The notes below the pieces were generated by a model. It ran no database searches. It was not told the DNA's origin and worked only from the letters and a program-made list of their open reading frames with translations. From Pseudomonadales bacterium (GTDB lineage: Bacteria; Pseudomonadota; Gammaproteobacteria; Pseudomonadales; Azotimanducaceae), in contig JADHNI010000024.1 in the NCBI GenBank assembly GCA_016779585.1, positions 1 to 48,407 of the forward strand: 48,407 bases of DNA, given 5' to 3'. Below, in pieces: positions 34,197 through 43,567 of this stretch. The number at the start of each line of letters is the position of its first letter. The first letter of the stretch is position 1. The translations under genes and the position numbers were made by a program.

Positions 34197-34949
34197 CTAA
34201 TCCCTGTGTACCGCAAAGGGCGACCAGGCCTGTGCTACAGGCATCACCTCTAGCTGGTTCACATTAATGTGTGGCGGCAAACTGGTCGTCCAATAGACAA
34301 TTTCTGCTATATCAACGCCGGAAAGTGGCTCCATTCCAGCATAGACGGAAGCTGCCTTGTCAGCATCACCCTCGAACCGGACCAGGGAGAATTCCGTCTC
34401 ACACATTCCGGGTTCAACAACTGAAACCCGGATATTCTTGCCCAGAAGGTCGGTCCTGAGGTTGCGGGAAAACTGCTGCACAAACGCCTTGCTGCCACCA
34501 TATGCATTGCCACCCGGATAGGGCCAGCTGGCGGCAACCGAACCGATATTTACCACGTGCCCGCCACCACGGGCCACCATCCCGGGAAGCACCGCACGAG
34601 TGCAGTACATGAGTCCCTTGATGTTGGTATCCACCATGGTGTCCCAGTGATCAAGGTCCGCATTTTCTGCAGGCTCAAGCCCAAGGGCGAGACCGGCATT
34701 GTTAACCAGCACATCAATTTCAGCAAAACCTTCCGGCAGGTTTTCAACCGCCGCAGCAACGCTTTGCCTGTCACGAACATCCAGCGTCACCGCATGGCAC
34801 TCCGTCTGTTCAGCCAGCTCGCCAACGAGCGCGTCGAGGCGCTCGGTCCTCCTGGCAGCAACAATAACCTTGTCCCCAGCGGCGGCAAATCGGCGTGCGC
34901 AGGCTTCACCAAAACCGGAAGACGCGCCGGTAATCAAAACAGTTTTCAT
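34197..34949 (-). CDS. Short-chain dehydrogenase/reductase, YdfG-like
   Basis: A 250-residue classical SDR with the cofactor motif TGASSGFGEA at about 7-16, NNAG at the second strand, catalytic Ser (NIGSVAASW) and YxxxK (YGGSKAF). AARRTERLD after strand 2 favours NADP. The closest group is serine/3-hydroxy-acid dehydrogenase YdfG. It overlaps prpE by 4 bases, so it may act in the same pathway. Confidence 0.9.
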   Translation of the reverse strand: MKTVLITGASSGFGEACARRFAAAGDKVIVAARRTERLDALVGELAEQTECHAVTLDVRDRQSVAAAVENLPEGFAEIDVLVNNAGLALGLEPAENADLDHWDTMVDTNIKGLMYCTRAVLPGMVARGGGHVVNIGSVAASWPYPGGNAYGGSKAFVQQFSRNLRTDLLGKNIRVSVVEPGMCETEFSLVRFEGDADKAASVYAGMEPLSGVDIAEIVYWTTSLPPHINVNQLEVMPVAQAWSPFAVHRD

Positions 34950-36853
34950 GAGCCCTCCCCGATCAGTCCGATTTTTCCGTCCCTGAGCGCATCACTGATC
35001 TCATGCAGGATCACAGGGTCATCAATGGTCGCCGGAGTTTCATATGGCTTTCTGTCGGCAATCTTGCGGATGACCTGCCTCAGAATCTTGCCGGAACGGG
35101 TTTTCGGCAACCGTTGAACGAGTACGATCTGCTTGAAGTTGGCAAAGGCACCCACTTCCGCACGAACCATCGCGACCAGTTCATCCTGCAGCTTGCCAGG
35201 TTCAATGTTAACGCCGTCCTTGATGATCACCAGCCCGGCAGGAACCTGCCCCTTATCCCTGTCTTCAACACCAACCACCGCGCACTCCGCAACCGCAGGA
35301 TGCGCCGCCACAACCTCCTCCATCTGGCCTGTAGAAAGGCGATGGCCGGCAACATTAATCACGTCATCCGTCCTACCCATGATGTAGAGGTAGCCATCTT
35401 CATCAACATATCCGCCATCACCGGTGTGGTAATAACCGGGATGTTCAGAGAGGTAGGCGTCCAGGTATCGCTGATGATCACCCCAGACAGTTGGCAGGCA
35501 ACCGGGAGGCAGCGGCAGCTTGATAACTACATCACCCTCCTGACCAGCGCCCTGTCTCTCGCCTGCCTCGGAGAGAATCTGAACATCAAATCCTGGGACT
35601 GGCAGAGCAACGGAGCCAGCCTTGGGCTCGGAATATTCAATGCCCATGGGTACTGACGCAACCGGCCACCCCGTTTCCGTCTGCCACCAGTGATCAATCA
35701 CTGGAATCCCGAGGATTTGGCACAACCATTCATAGGTTGCAGGATCGGTTCGCTCACCGGCGACAAAAAGAGTTCTCAGCGAGCTCACATCGTAATCTTT
35801 CAGCAATGCAGCATCGGGGTCTTCTTTCTTGATTGCCCTGAATGCTGTTGGCGCCGTGAAGAAAACGTTGACTCCATGGTCGGCAATCACGCGCCAGAAG
35901 GTACCGGCATCCGGGGTCCTCACGGGTTTGCCTTCGAACAGTATGGTTGTACATCCAGCGAACAGCGGGCCATAAACAATATAGGAATGCCCCACGACCC
36001 AACCGACATCGGATGCCGCCCAGAACACTTCGCCTGCTTTTACGTTGTAAAGCTTTCGAAGGCTGTAGCTCAACGCAACCGCATGGCCACCGTTGTCGCG
36101 CACCACTCCTTTAGGCTTACCCGTTGTACCGGATGTGTACAGAATATATAGAGGATCGGATGAAAGGACTGGAACGGGATCCACAGGAGCAGCGTCGGCC
36201 AGCAGTGATTGCCAGTCCCGATCAATATCATTACCCAATTCGGCAGCCACCTGCGATCTCTGCAATACAACGCAGTGTTCAACCGCGTGCTCACTGATTT
36301 TGAGAGCCTCATCAACCAGCGGCTTGTAAGCGATCACGCTGGCAAACTCGATACCGCATGACGCACAAAGGATAACCCTGGGTGTCGCATCATCAATGCG
36401 CGTTGCAAGTTCACGTGGTGCAAATCCACCGAACACCACAGAGTGAATTGCCCCAATGCGCGCGCATGCCAGCATGGCAATGGCAGCCTCGGCAATCATT
36501 GGCATATAGATGATGACCCTGTCACCCTTGGTGACACCAAGACCATCAAGCACACCAGCAAACCTCGCGACCTCGTCGCGCAGTTCAATAAATGAATACG
36601 TACTCTTCGTGTTCGTGACCGGCGAGTCGTAGATTAGCGCTGTCTGTTCACCCCTGCCCTGTTCGATATGATAGTCGAGAGCCAGGTAAGCCGAGTTCAA
36701 TTCGCCATCGACGAACCAGGCATCATTGTCATTCGAGTCTTTGGAGAGAATGGTGCTGGGCGCCTTGTACCAGGCAATGTTTTTCGCCTGCTCAGCCCAA
36801 TAGGATTGCGGGTCAGCCAATGCCTGCGAGTATTCTTTTTTATAGTCAGTCAC
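34946..36853 (-). CDS. prpE: Propionyl-CoA synthetase PrpE
   Basis: A protein of about 635 residues of the ANL acyl-CoA synthetase family. It has the AMP-binding loop YTSGTTGKPKGVV, HWWQTETGWPVAS, TGDGGYVDEDGYLYIMGRTDDVIN and the C-terminal lysine in KTRSGKILRQV. The propionyl-CoA type is recognised from the N-terminal block ALADPQSYWAEQAKNIAWYKAPS, distinguishing it from acetyl-CoA synthetases. Start uncertain: GTG 36853 gives the family start VTDYKKEY; ATG 36871 is the alternative. It converts propionate to propionyl-CoA, and is coupled to an SDR gene. No prpBC genes are adjacent. Confidence 0.9.
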   Translation of the reverse strand: MTDYKKEYSQALADPQSYWAEQAKNIAWYKAPSTILSKDSNDNDAWFVDGELNSAYLALDYHIEQGRGEQTALIYDSPVTNTKSTYSFIELRDEVARFAGVLDGLGVTKGDRVIIYMPMIAEAAIAMLACARIGAIHSVVFGGFAPRELATRIDDATPRVILCASCGIEFASVIAYKPLVDEALKISEHAVEHCVVLQRSQVAAELGNDIDRDWQSLLADAAPVDPVPVLSSDPLYILYTSGTTGKPKGVVRDNGGHAVALSYSLRKLYNVKAGEVFWAASDVGWVVGHSYIVYGPLFAGCTTILFEGKPVRTPDAGTFWRVIADHGVNVFFTAPTAFRAIKKEDPDAALLKDYDVSSLRTLFVAGERTDPATYEWLCQILGIPVIDHWWQTETGWPVASVPMGIEYSEPKAGSVALPVPGFDVQILSEAGERQGAGQEGDVVIKLPLPPGCLPTVWGDHQRYLDAYLSEHPGYYHTGDGGYVDEDGYLYIMGRTDDVINVAGHRLSTGQMEEVVAAHPAVAECAVVGVEDRDKGQVPAGLVIIKDGVNIEPGKLQDELVAMVRAEVGAFANFKQIVLVQRLPKTRSGKILRQVIRKIADRKPYETPATIDDPVILHEISDALRDGKIGLIGEGS

Positions 36854-36909
36854 ACCATATCCAGAAAACATACATATAAAACAACAACATACCACCAATC
36901 TGCGGACGC

Positions 36910-36948
36910 AAAAAAGGGGGCCACACTCCGGGAATGGCCCCCTTTTTT
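36910..36948 (-). terminator. Strong rho-independent terminator
   Basis: AAAAAAGGGGGCCA and its exact complement TGGCCCCCTTTTTT form a 14-bp stem with an 11-base loop. It lies 21 bases beyond the stop of the basic 170-residue ORF on the minus strand, which it must terminate, and separates that gene from prpE. Symmetric, so active in both directions. Confidence 0.92.
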
Positions 36949-36968
36949 CTTCCTGTCTAGCGCTAGCG

Positions 36969-37481
36969 CTACCTTTTTCTACGCTTGCGCTTCATGGCAT
37001 CCAGTTGTGCCTTGCTTGGCTGTGCACGAAGCAACTTCTTGTAGAGAGGCGAGCGCTTGGAAATCTTCTTGTGTTCGGCATAGAAGTCGACAGCTTTCTG
37101 CCAGGCTCCTTTCAGCCCATGCAGGTTTATCGAGACAGTTGTGTTAACGATTTTATCGAGTTTGGTGGACATGATACCGATCTGGAAAACCGGAGTTCGC
37201 GTTCCGCTCTTTTCAGTTTTCATCCGGAAAAGGATGCCACGAACCTTCCCTTTGGTATCAAACAATGCTGCTTCCGCAGCTTCTGCTTTTGCCTTGTTTT
37301 GTTGTTTGGCCAGCACCTCATCGCGAGCTTCTGCCTTTGCTTTGACCTTCGCTCGATCGGCTCCCCGAAGACGCTTGCCGTCTTTCTTCAGCGAGAAGTA
37401 TTCCTGATAGGTCTTCCCGGCAATCTGACGTCTGACTCGAAACCCGTGAAACCTTGTCGTATCCAGTAGTTCTACGCTCAT
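36969..37481 (-). CDS. Conserved-looking basic protein of unknown function
   Basis: A 170-residue very basic protein. The N-terminus (FHGFRVRRQIAGKTYQEYFSLKKDG) reads like a three-stranded arm-type DNA-binding or AP2-like module, followed by a Lys/Ala/Glu-rich helix (about 42-72), a middle part (RGILFRMKTEKSGTRTPVFQIGIM) and an Arg/Lys tail ending KRKRRKR. No catalytic motif. A nucleic-acid-binding role is likely by composition only. Monocistronic, with GAGG upstream and a strong terminator downstream. Confidence 0.6.
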   Translation of the reverse strand: MSVELLDTTRFHGFRVRRQIAGKTYQEYFSLKKDGKRLRGADRAKVKAKAEARDEVLAKQQNKAKAEAAEAALFDTKGKVRGILFRMKTEKSGTRTPVFQIGIMSTKLDKIVNTTVSINLHGLKGAWQKAVDFYAEHKKISKRSPLYKKLLRAQPSKAQLDAMKRKRRKR

Positions 37482-37647
37482 CTATTTCTGTGCCTCGCTT
37501 GCTCTTGACTGTCTCCTCAATCTGCTCGTCAGCCTGACCGGGAGAGCAGCCATGATAACGCACTTCTTTCAGGGTATGCAGCCACTTTGGGGCAATCAAA
37601 ACCAAAAAGATTCGGTAAAGACGCCCCTTAATGTGGCAATCAGGTGA

Positions 37648-38781
37648 TCAGGCCTGTACTACCGCACCAGAACCGAGCAACTCGTCAATTTCTGCCTGTG
37701 CCAGGCCGGCATTCTGGAGCACTTCGACGGTGTCTTCTCCGGGCAGGCGAGACCCGTGAGTTACGGCAGGTTCCGTGCGAGAGAATCGAGGGGCAGGCGC
37801 TGGTTGCAGCACGCCCTCTAACTCAACGAATGAATTACGGGCCTCGGCGTGAGGATGCAGGTGCACTTCATCAAGCGCAAGGATAGGTGCAAAGCAGACA
37901 TCGGTGCCTTCCATGATCTCGCGCCATTCGTCGCGGGTTTTCGTTTTGAAAACTTCCGTCAGCTCCGCCTTGAATTCACCCCACCTGGATTGGTCCATCT
38001 GGGCTGAGAAACGCTCGGGATCGAGACCAGCTTTTTCAACAAGCAATGCATAGAACTGGGGCTCAATGGAGCCCAGAGAAATGTACTTGCCATCACTGGT
38101 TTCATAAGTGCCATAAAAATGTGCGCCACCATCCAGCAGGTTTGTGCCACGATTCATACTGAAAGCACCCGAAGCCTGCATGGTAAAGAACATTGCCATC
38201 AGTGTTGCCGCACCATCGACCATGGCTGCATCAACCACCTGGCCTTTACCGGACTTCTGTGCTTCAAGCATGGCGCACACCATGCCAAACGCCAGGAACA
38301 TACCGCCCCCACCGAAGTCACCCACCAGGTTGAGAGGAGGTACCGGTTTGCCTCCGCTCTCACCAATCGCATGCAGTGCGCCGATAAGAGAAATATAGTT
38401 AATGTCATGCCCTGCGGCCTGGGCCATCGGACCTTCCTGCCCCCAGCCTGTCATTCTGCCGTAGACCAGCTTCTCATTGCGCGCCATACAGTCTGCCGGA
38501 CCAACACCCAGGCGTTCGGTGACCCCGGGCCGGAACCCCTCGAACAGCGCATCAGCGGATTCACACAGTTTCAGTATGACTTCCTTGCCGCTGTCACTTT
38601 TCAAATCAACGGCAATGGATTTACGGCCACGGGTCAGCACATCCTGCGCCCTGCGCGGCTGGCCTGCCGCCCTGTCGACACGGATAACTTCAGCGCCCAT
38701 GTCAGCCAGCAGCATGCCGCAGAAAGGGCCAGGTCCGATACCTGCGAGTTCAATAATTCTTGTCCCTGTTAACGGTCCCAC
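37648..38781 (-). CDS. CaiB/BaiF CoA-transferase family (alpha-methylacyl-CoA racemase-like)
   Basis: A 377-residue class III CoA-transferase-fold protein starting at GTG 38781. Typical blocks are [52 protein letters not shown]-like [21 protein letters not shown] (catalytic Asp region) and [11 protein letters not shown]. The [15 protein letters not shown] opening favours the 2-methylacyl-CoA racemase branch, needed for beta-oxidation of branched side chains. It lies near prpE, whose product handles the C3 unit released by such oxidation, but they are separate units. Confidence 0.88.
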   Translation of the reverse strand: MGPLTGTRIIELAGIGPGPFCGMLLADMGAEVIRVDRAAGQPRRAQDVLTRGRKSIAVDLKSDSGKEVILKLCESADALFEGFRPGVTERLGVGPADCMARNEKLVYGRMTGWGQEGPMAQAAGHDINYISLIGALHAIGESGGKPVPPLNLVGDFGGGGMFLAFGMVCAMLEAQKSGKGQVVDAAMVDGAATLMAMFFTMQASGAFSMNRGTNLLDGGAHFYGTYETSDGKYISLGSIEPQFYALLVEKAGLDPERFSAQMDQSRWGEFKAELTEVFKTKTRDEWREIMEGTDVCFAPILALDEVHLHPHAEARNSFVELEGVLQPAPAPRFSRTEPAVTHGSRLPGEDTVEVLQNAGLAQAEIDELLGSGAVVQA

Positions 38782-38892
38782 TTATCTTTTCTCCACCTGA
38801 TTCTACAAAGCCCTGTATTTAGTCATACATGGCAGACCAAGGGCAAATGAGTGGCCGCTTGCCTGCAGAATCCGGTCCGCTATCATTCCATC

Positions 38893-39549
38893 ATGCTAGA
38901 ACACATCGAAATTGAACCAGACAGCCCTGCCAGGTCTACCGTCATCTGGCTGCATGGGCTCGGCGCCGACGGTCACGACTTTGAAGCAATCGTCCCGGAA
39001 CTGAAGCTGCCGGAAGATTCCAGCATTCGTTTCATCTTTCCGCATGCGCCGGTGCGACCGGTAACCATCAATGATGGCGCTGAAATGCGTGCCTGGTATG
39101 ACTTCATTCCACACTCAGAAACCGAGGGGCGCGAAGACATCAACGAGTCCATGGATCAGATCAGGGCATTTATCGAAAACGAACAGGCTCGAGGCATCCC
39201 ATCTGAAAACATCCTCCTGGCCGGTTTCTCGCAGGGTGGCGTCATTGCCCTTCATACAGGCATAAGATATGAAAAGCGCCTTGCCGGCATCCTTGCCATA
39301 TCAACCTATCTCTATGATTTCGCCGGCACGCAGGCAGAAATGCATGACGCTAACCTGGCCATTCCAATCATGACGGCGCACGGTACCCAGGACCCGATGA
39401 TCCCCATCATGCGGGCAGCCACCTCGAGGGAAAACCTTATTCGCATGGGTTACGACGTGCGCTGGTTTGACTACCCAATGGGACACCAGGTCTGCCTGGA
39501 AGAAGTAGAAGAAATCGCCAAGTTTTTCGCAGAAGTCCTGCCTCGATGA
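38893..39549 (+). CDS. Carboxylesterase / acyl-protein-thioesterase-like alpha/beta hydrolase
   Basis: A 218-residue hydrolase with oxyanion segment WLHGLGADGHDF, catalytic Ser113 in GFSQGG, Asp167 in GTQDPMIP and His198 in GHQV. This is the phospholipase/carboxylesterase family (EstB, APT-like). ATG 38893 gives the family's N-terminus; upstream ATG is without homology. Its stop overlaps the miaE-like start by 4 bases. Confidence 0.92.
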   Translation: MLEHIEIEPDSPARSTVIWLHGLGADGHDFEAIVPELKLPEDSSIRFIFPHAPVRPVTINDGAEMRAWYDFIPHSETEGREDINESMDQIRAFIENEQARGIPSENILLAGFSQGGVIALHTGIRYEKRLAGILAISTYLYDFAGTQAEMHDANLAIPIMTAHGTQDPMIPIMRAATSRENLIRMGYDVRWFDYPMGHQVCLEEVEEIAKFFAEVLPR

Positions 39550-40118
39550 AAATCCACCTCTCACCCAGCCCGGCTGAGTGGGCCACCTGCGTCTGCGAGA
39601 ATTTTGATGAGTTCCTGGCCGATCATGCTGCCAACGAACGCAAGGCATCTTCAATGGCCATGTCACTGGTGGTGCACTACCCGGACAGGGAAACGCTGGT
39701 TCGCGAGATGGTGGACCTGGCACTGGAAGAGCTCAACCATTTCAAACAGGTGGTCCGGCTCATGCAGGAAAGGAAACTGGTAATGCCGCCAGATGAAAAA
39801 GATCCCTACGTGAACAGCCTGCGGGAGCACGTGCGCAAAGGTGCCGACGCTTATTTCCTGGACAGGCTGCTTGTTGCCGCTGTCATCGAGGCACGCGGTG
39901 AAGAAAGATTCCGGCTATTGGCAGCATCGTTGCAGGACGAGCAGTTGTCTTCCTTTTACCGGGCACTCGCGAACTCTGAAGTCGGCCACCATCGGCTTTT
40001 CCTGGACCTTGCCCTGGAATACTTTCCTGCACGGGAGGTTGAAACCCGCCTTTCGGAATGGATTGGCATTGAGCAGGTCCTGATCGCGTCGTTACCGGTT
40101 CGCAGCCGCCTGCATTGA
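39546..40118 (+). CDS. miaE: tRNA-(ms2io6A)-hydroxylase, MiaE-like
   Basis: A 190-residue ferritin-like diiron protein. The expected ligands are present: E31, E62 and H65 (EELNH), E115 (EAR) and E145 with H148 (EVGHH). MiaE hydroxylates ms2i6A at tRNA position 37. It overlaps the esterase gene and is 7 bases before the glycosyltransferase gene; no functional link to them is evident. Confidence 0.88.
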   Translation: MKIHLSPSPAEWATCVCENFDEFLADHAANERKASSMAMSLVVHYPDRETLVREMVDLALEELNHFKQVVRLMQERKLVMPPDEKDPYVNSLREHVRKGADAYFLDRLLVAAVIEARGEERFRLLAASLQDEQLSSFYRALANSEVGHHRLFLDLALEYFPAREVETRLSEWIGIEQVLIASLPVRSRLH

Positions 40119-40125
40119 TACTGCT

Positions 40126-41298
40126 GTGCACCCTGTCGACAAGTACCTGTCACGCTACGCGGAACCAGAGGCAAGCGAACACAACGTAGAACACCGATAC
40201 GATCATGTGCTGGTCATTCCCGCTCGAGCTGAATCCGCTGAAAAATTGCTCAAAGTCTGGCACAAGGTGAAAGGTAACTACCTGGTGATCGTTGTAGTGA
40301 ATTGCCCTGATTCAGGTCCCGACGCAACCACTGAACGACTGGCGGCAGGCCTCGCGCAGGCCAATCGGGCGAACCTCGTCATCGTGGATCGGTATTCCAG
40401 GGGTCGGCGTATTCCGATTCGCCAGGGAGTCGGTCTCGCCAGGAAAATCGGTTGCGACCTGGCGTTGTCACTCATCCACAGGGGCATCATCGATGATCCA
40501 TGGATATTTACCAGCGATGCCGATGTCAGGCTGCCGGCAAACTATTTCGACCTGCCAGCATCAGTTCGAGAATCCAGCGCAGCCACGCTGTTTCCGTTTC
40601 ATCACGTTACGACCCCGGAACTGGAACGGGCCTGCCGCGCCTATGAGCTCAGCATGCTCTACTATGCCGCCGGCCTGCGCTGGGCAGGCTCTGGCTACGC
40701 CTACACCACAATTGGGTCAACCATGGCATTTTCAGCCGACCGTTACGCAGGTGTGCGCGGCTTTCCAAAGCGAAACACCGGTGAAGATTTCTACCTGCTG
40801 AACAAACTGCGGAAGTCCGGACCTGTCAGTTGCCTCACCGGGCCCACGATAGAAATCGAGGGACGATTATCAGAACGGGTCCCTATTGGCACCGGCAGGG
40901 CCATCGCGCGACTCTCCCAGGAAACGGAAGCAAGAATCGAACATCCCAAATGTTATGAAGTATTGAAAGCCACCCTGAGTTGGATGCGCGATATCGCGGC
41001 AGCTCAACCCCGGCATCCGGCAACCGGAGATCCAAGGGTCGACGATATCCTGGAAGACAGCGGATTCTTCCAGCACTACGAAACAAAAAGAGATCAGTCA
41101 CCTGCTGCCAGAGTCATGCAGAAGCACCTGGAAGACTGGTTTGATGGGTTAAAAACTCGCCAGTTCATTCACCGACTCCGCGATCGGCACTTCGGAGAGG
41201 TCCCTATCCATGCTACCGGAAAGATTCCTTTCGCACCGGATGCAGACGAGCCATCAACGCTGCTGGAAACCTGCAGAAAGCAGGTGTTTACGGCATAA
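40126..41298 (+). CDS. Family-2-like glycosyltransferase
   Basis: A 390-residue protein starting at GTG 40126. An N-terminal GT-A type segment (HVLVIPARAESAEKLLKV) leads to the metal-binding DADV at 131-134 within WIFTSDADVRLPANYF, and a later GEDFYLLNKLRKSG resembles the acceptor-side GxxED motif. Family assignment is by motif; donor and acceptor are unknown. No polysaccharide cluster is near, which makes it an isolated transferase. Confidence 0.72.
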   Translation: MHPVDKYLSRYAEPEASEHNVEHRYDHVLVIPARAESAEKLLKVWHKVKGNYLVIVVVNCPDSGPDATTERLAAGLAQANRANLVIVDRYSRGRRIPIRQGVGLARKIGCDLALSLIHRGIIDDPWIFTSDADVRLPANYFDLPASVRESSAATLFPFHHVTTPELERACRAYELSMLYYAAGLRWAGSGYAYTTIGSTMAFSADRYAGVRGFPKRNTGEDFYLLNKLRKSGPVSCLTGPTIEIEGRLSERVPIGTGRAIARLSQETEARIEHPKCYEVLKATLSWMRDIAAAQPRHPATGDPRVDDILEDSGFFQHYETKRDQSPAARVMQKHLEDWFDGLKTRQFIHRLRDRHFGEVPIHATGKIPFAPDADEPSTLLETCRKQVFTA

Positions 41299-41346
41299 AG
41301 TGGTAGAATTGCCGACCGCACCAGAGCAGTTCGTCAGAAGAAACAG

Positions 41347-42312
41347 ATGCACAGGGTATTTATTGATGGCCAGGCAGGCACAACGGGCCTGGAGATACAT
41401 GAGCGACTGATCGCACGTTCAGATATCGAAGTGATCGAGATCGATCCCGCGCGACGCAAAGATCCGGCTGCCAAACAGGAGATTATCAACGAAGCCGATG
41501 TCGTCATCCTCTGCCTGCCTGATGATGCCGCAAGGGAAACAGTCGCAAACAACCAGAATCCCAATACCAGGTTCATCGATGCCAGTACTGCACATCGTGT
41601 TGACCCTAACTGGTGCTACGGATTCCCTGAAATGGATCCGCAGCAGAGAAACCGGATTGCCGGCGCCACCCAGGTGTCCAATCCGGGTTGTTACCCGACA
41701 GGATTCCTGGCGGCAATCAAACCGCTGCTGGATGGTGGGTTACTGGAACGCGATGCGCTCGTTTCCATCAACGCCATCTCGGGTTACAGCGGCGGAGGCA
41801 GACAGCTGATCGAAAAATACGAGGCCCAGGCCGAAGAGTTACCCGATAACCTCTGGCACGCAAGACCTTACGCCCTGGGCCTTCGGCACAAGCACATTCC
41901 TGAGATGACGAAGTATGCGGGCCTTGAAAACCCGCCGGTTTTCCTGCCAGTGGTCGGTCACTTTCACCAGGGCATGCTGGTCAGCGTACCCATCCACAAA
42001 GCCCAACTGACACAAGCGACTACACCTGAAGAAGTGCAGCAGCTACTGGCAAAGCGCTACGAAACAGAATCCTGCATTAACGTGCTGTCCATCGGTGCAA
42101 CCGAAGAATCGGACTACACCAGTAATGGGGGATTCCTCGATCCACAAGGCGCCAACCATACCAACAGAATTGACCTGATGGTATTCGGACACACCGAGCA
42201 GATGGTTATCGTGGCTCGCCTGGACAACCTTGGCAAAGGCGCGTCCGGCGCTGCCGTACAGAACCTGAACCTCATGCTGCAGGTGAACGAACTGGAAGGA
42301 CTGACCGTCTGA
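41347..42312 (+). CDS. argC: N-acetyl-gamma-glutamyl-phosphate reductase, type 2
   Basis: A 321-residue enzyme of arginine synthesis. The NADP-binding loop GQAGTTG is at 8-14, the catalytic Cys115 lies in SNPGCYPTG, and [10 protein letters not shown] and HKHIPEM are present. The length (about 310) and these blocks identify the shorter type 2 form. It stands alone without other arg genes, with 48 bases after the glycosyltransferase gene. Confidence 0.94.
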   Translation: MHRVFIDGQAGTTGLEIHERLIARSDIEVIEIDPARRKDPAAKQEIINEADVVILCLPDDAARETVANNQNPNTRFIDASTAHRVDPNWCYGFPEMDPQQRNRIAGATQVSNPGCYPTGFLAAIKPLLDGGLLERDALVSINAISGYSGGGRQLIEKYEAQAEELPDNLWHARPYALGLRHKHIPEMTKYAGLENPPVFLPVVGHFHQGMLVSVPIHKAQLTQATTPEEVQQLLAKRYETESCINVLSIGATEESDYTSNGGFLDPQGANHTNRIDLMVFGHTEQMVIVARLDNLGKGASGAAVQNLNLMLQVNELEGLTV

Positions 42313-42342
42313 AACTGACGGCCAAGAATAGAGGCATTAGAC

Positions 42343-43566
42343 ATGAGCAACGCGAACGAACGACAGGCTGAACTACAGGCACAATACGACCGCTACCTGG
42401 AAGCAGACCTGAAGCTGGACCTCACACGGGGCAAACCCTCCACGGAGCAACTGGATCTTTCCAACGAACTGGACGGCATCCTTGGAGGTTTCTACATGCT
42501 TCAGGATGGTACTGACGTACGGAATTACGGCGGTATCCTGGGTATCCCTGAGGCAAGAAAGCTTGGTTCCGAGATTCTGGAGTGTCGACCGGAACAGACC
42601 ATGGTGGGTGGTAACAGCAGCCTTAACCTGATGTATACCTTCATCGACCACAAGCTGACCGAGTGGGGCGAAGGAGCAAAATTCCTCTGCCCGGTACCAG
42701 GCTACGATCGACACTTTGCGATCTGCGCACATTTCGATATCGAGATGCTGACAGTACCCATGACCGATGATGGTCCTGACATGGCGGTCATCGAAGAGAT
42801 GGTCACTGCTGACCCAAACATCAAAGGTATCTGGTGTGTACCCAAGTATTCCAACCCGACAGGTCATACCTACAGCAAGGAAACCGTCCAGGCATTTGCC
42901 GGGCTGCCAAGGAAAGCAGGTCCCGGGTTCTGCATCTTCTGGGACAATGCCTATGCGGTACACGACCTTGAGGAACCCGGGGATACATTACACAGCCTGA
43001 TGACGGAAGCAGAAAAAGCAGGCACCCAGGACAGTGTGGTCATGCTGGCTTCCACCTCCAAGGTGACTTTTGCCGGTGCCGGCATCTCGTTCCTGGCCAC
43101 CGGCGAAAACTCACTCAAGGGTTACGAGAAATTCCTGTCAAGCCAGGTGATCGGCTTCGACAAGGTAAACCAGCTGAGGCATGTCCGGTTCCTGGAAGAC
43201 ATGGACAAGGTGCGTGCACATATGGCGAAGCATCGCGACCTGATCAAGCCGAAATTCGACATGGTACTGAACAAGCTGGAAACGGCACTGGGCGGCAAGG
43301 ATATAGCCACCTGGACATCACCACGAGGTGGTTACTTCATTTCACTCGACACTAAACCAGGGCTTGCCACCGGCATAGTGGAGCTTGCGGCCAATGCAGG
43401 CGTCAAACTGACACCTGCCGGTGCAACTTTCCCATACGGCAAGGATCCGGAGAACACGAATATCCGAATTGCACCCACCTACCCGAGCCTGAGTGAGCTG
43501 GAAAAAGCCATGGATGTTTTTGTTACCTGCGTGGAGCTTGCAACGCTGAACGCGGAACTCGGCTGA
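42343..43566 (+). CDS. Aminotransferase class I, atypical aspartate-aminotransferase branch
   Basis: A 407-residue PLP enzyme. The PLP lysine is K240 in ASTSKVTFAGAG, with D201 and Y204 in WDNAYAVHD binding the cofactor ring. The opening LKLDLTRGKPSTEQLDLS and VPKYSNPTGHTYS place it in the subgroup of aspartate aminotransferases found in actinobacteria and proteobacteria (Asp_aminotransf). It may supply aspartate or glutamate; it sits between argC and a symporter, 2 bases before the latter. Confidence 0.88.
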   Translation: MSNANERQAELQAQYDRYLEADLKLDLTRGKPSTEQLDLSNELDGILGGFYMLQDGTDVRNYGGILGIPEARKLGSEILECRPEQTMVGGNSSLNLMYTFIDHKLTEWGEGAKFLCPVPGYDRHFAICAHFDIEMLTVPMTDDGPDMAVIEEMVTADPNIKGIWCVPKYSNPTGHTYSKETVQAFAGLPRKAGPGFCIFWDNAYAVHDLEEPGDTLHSLMTEAEKAGTQDSVVMLASTSKVTFAGAGISFLATGENSLKGYEKFLSSQVIGFDKVNQLRHVRFLEDMDKVRAHMAKHRDLIKPKFDMVLNKLETALGGKDIATWTSPRGGYFISLDTKPGLATGIVELAANAGVKLTPAGATFPYGKDPENTNIRIAPTYPSLSELEKAMDVFVTCVELATLNAELG

Positions 43567-43567
43567 C

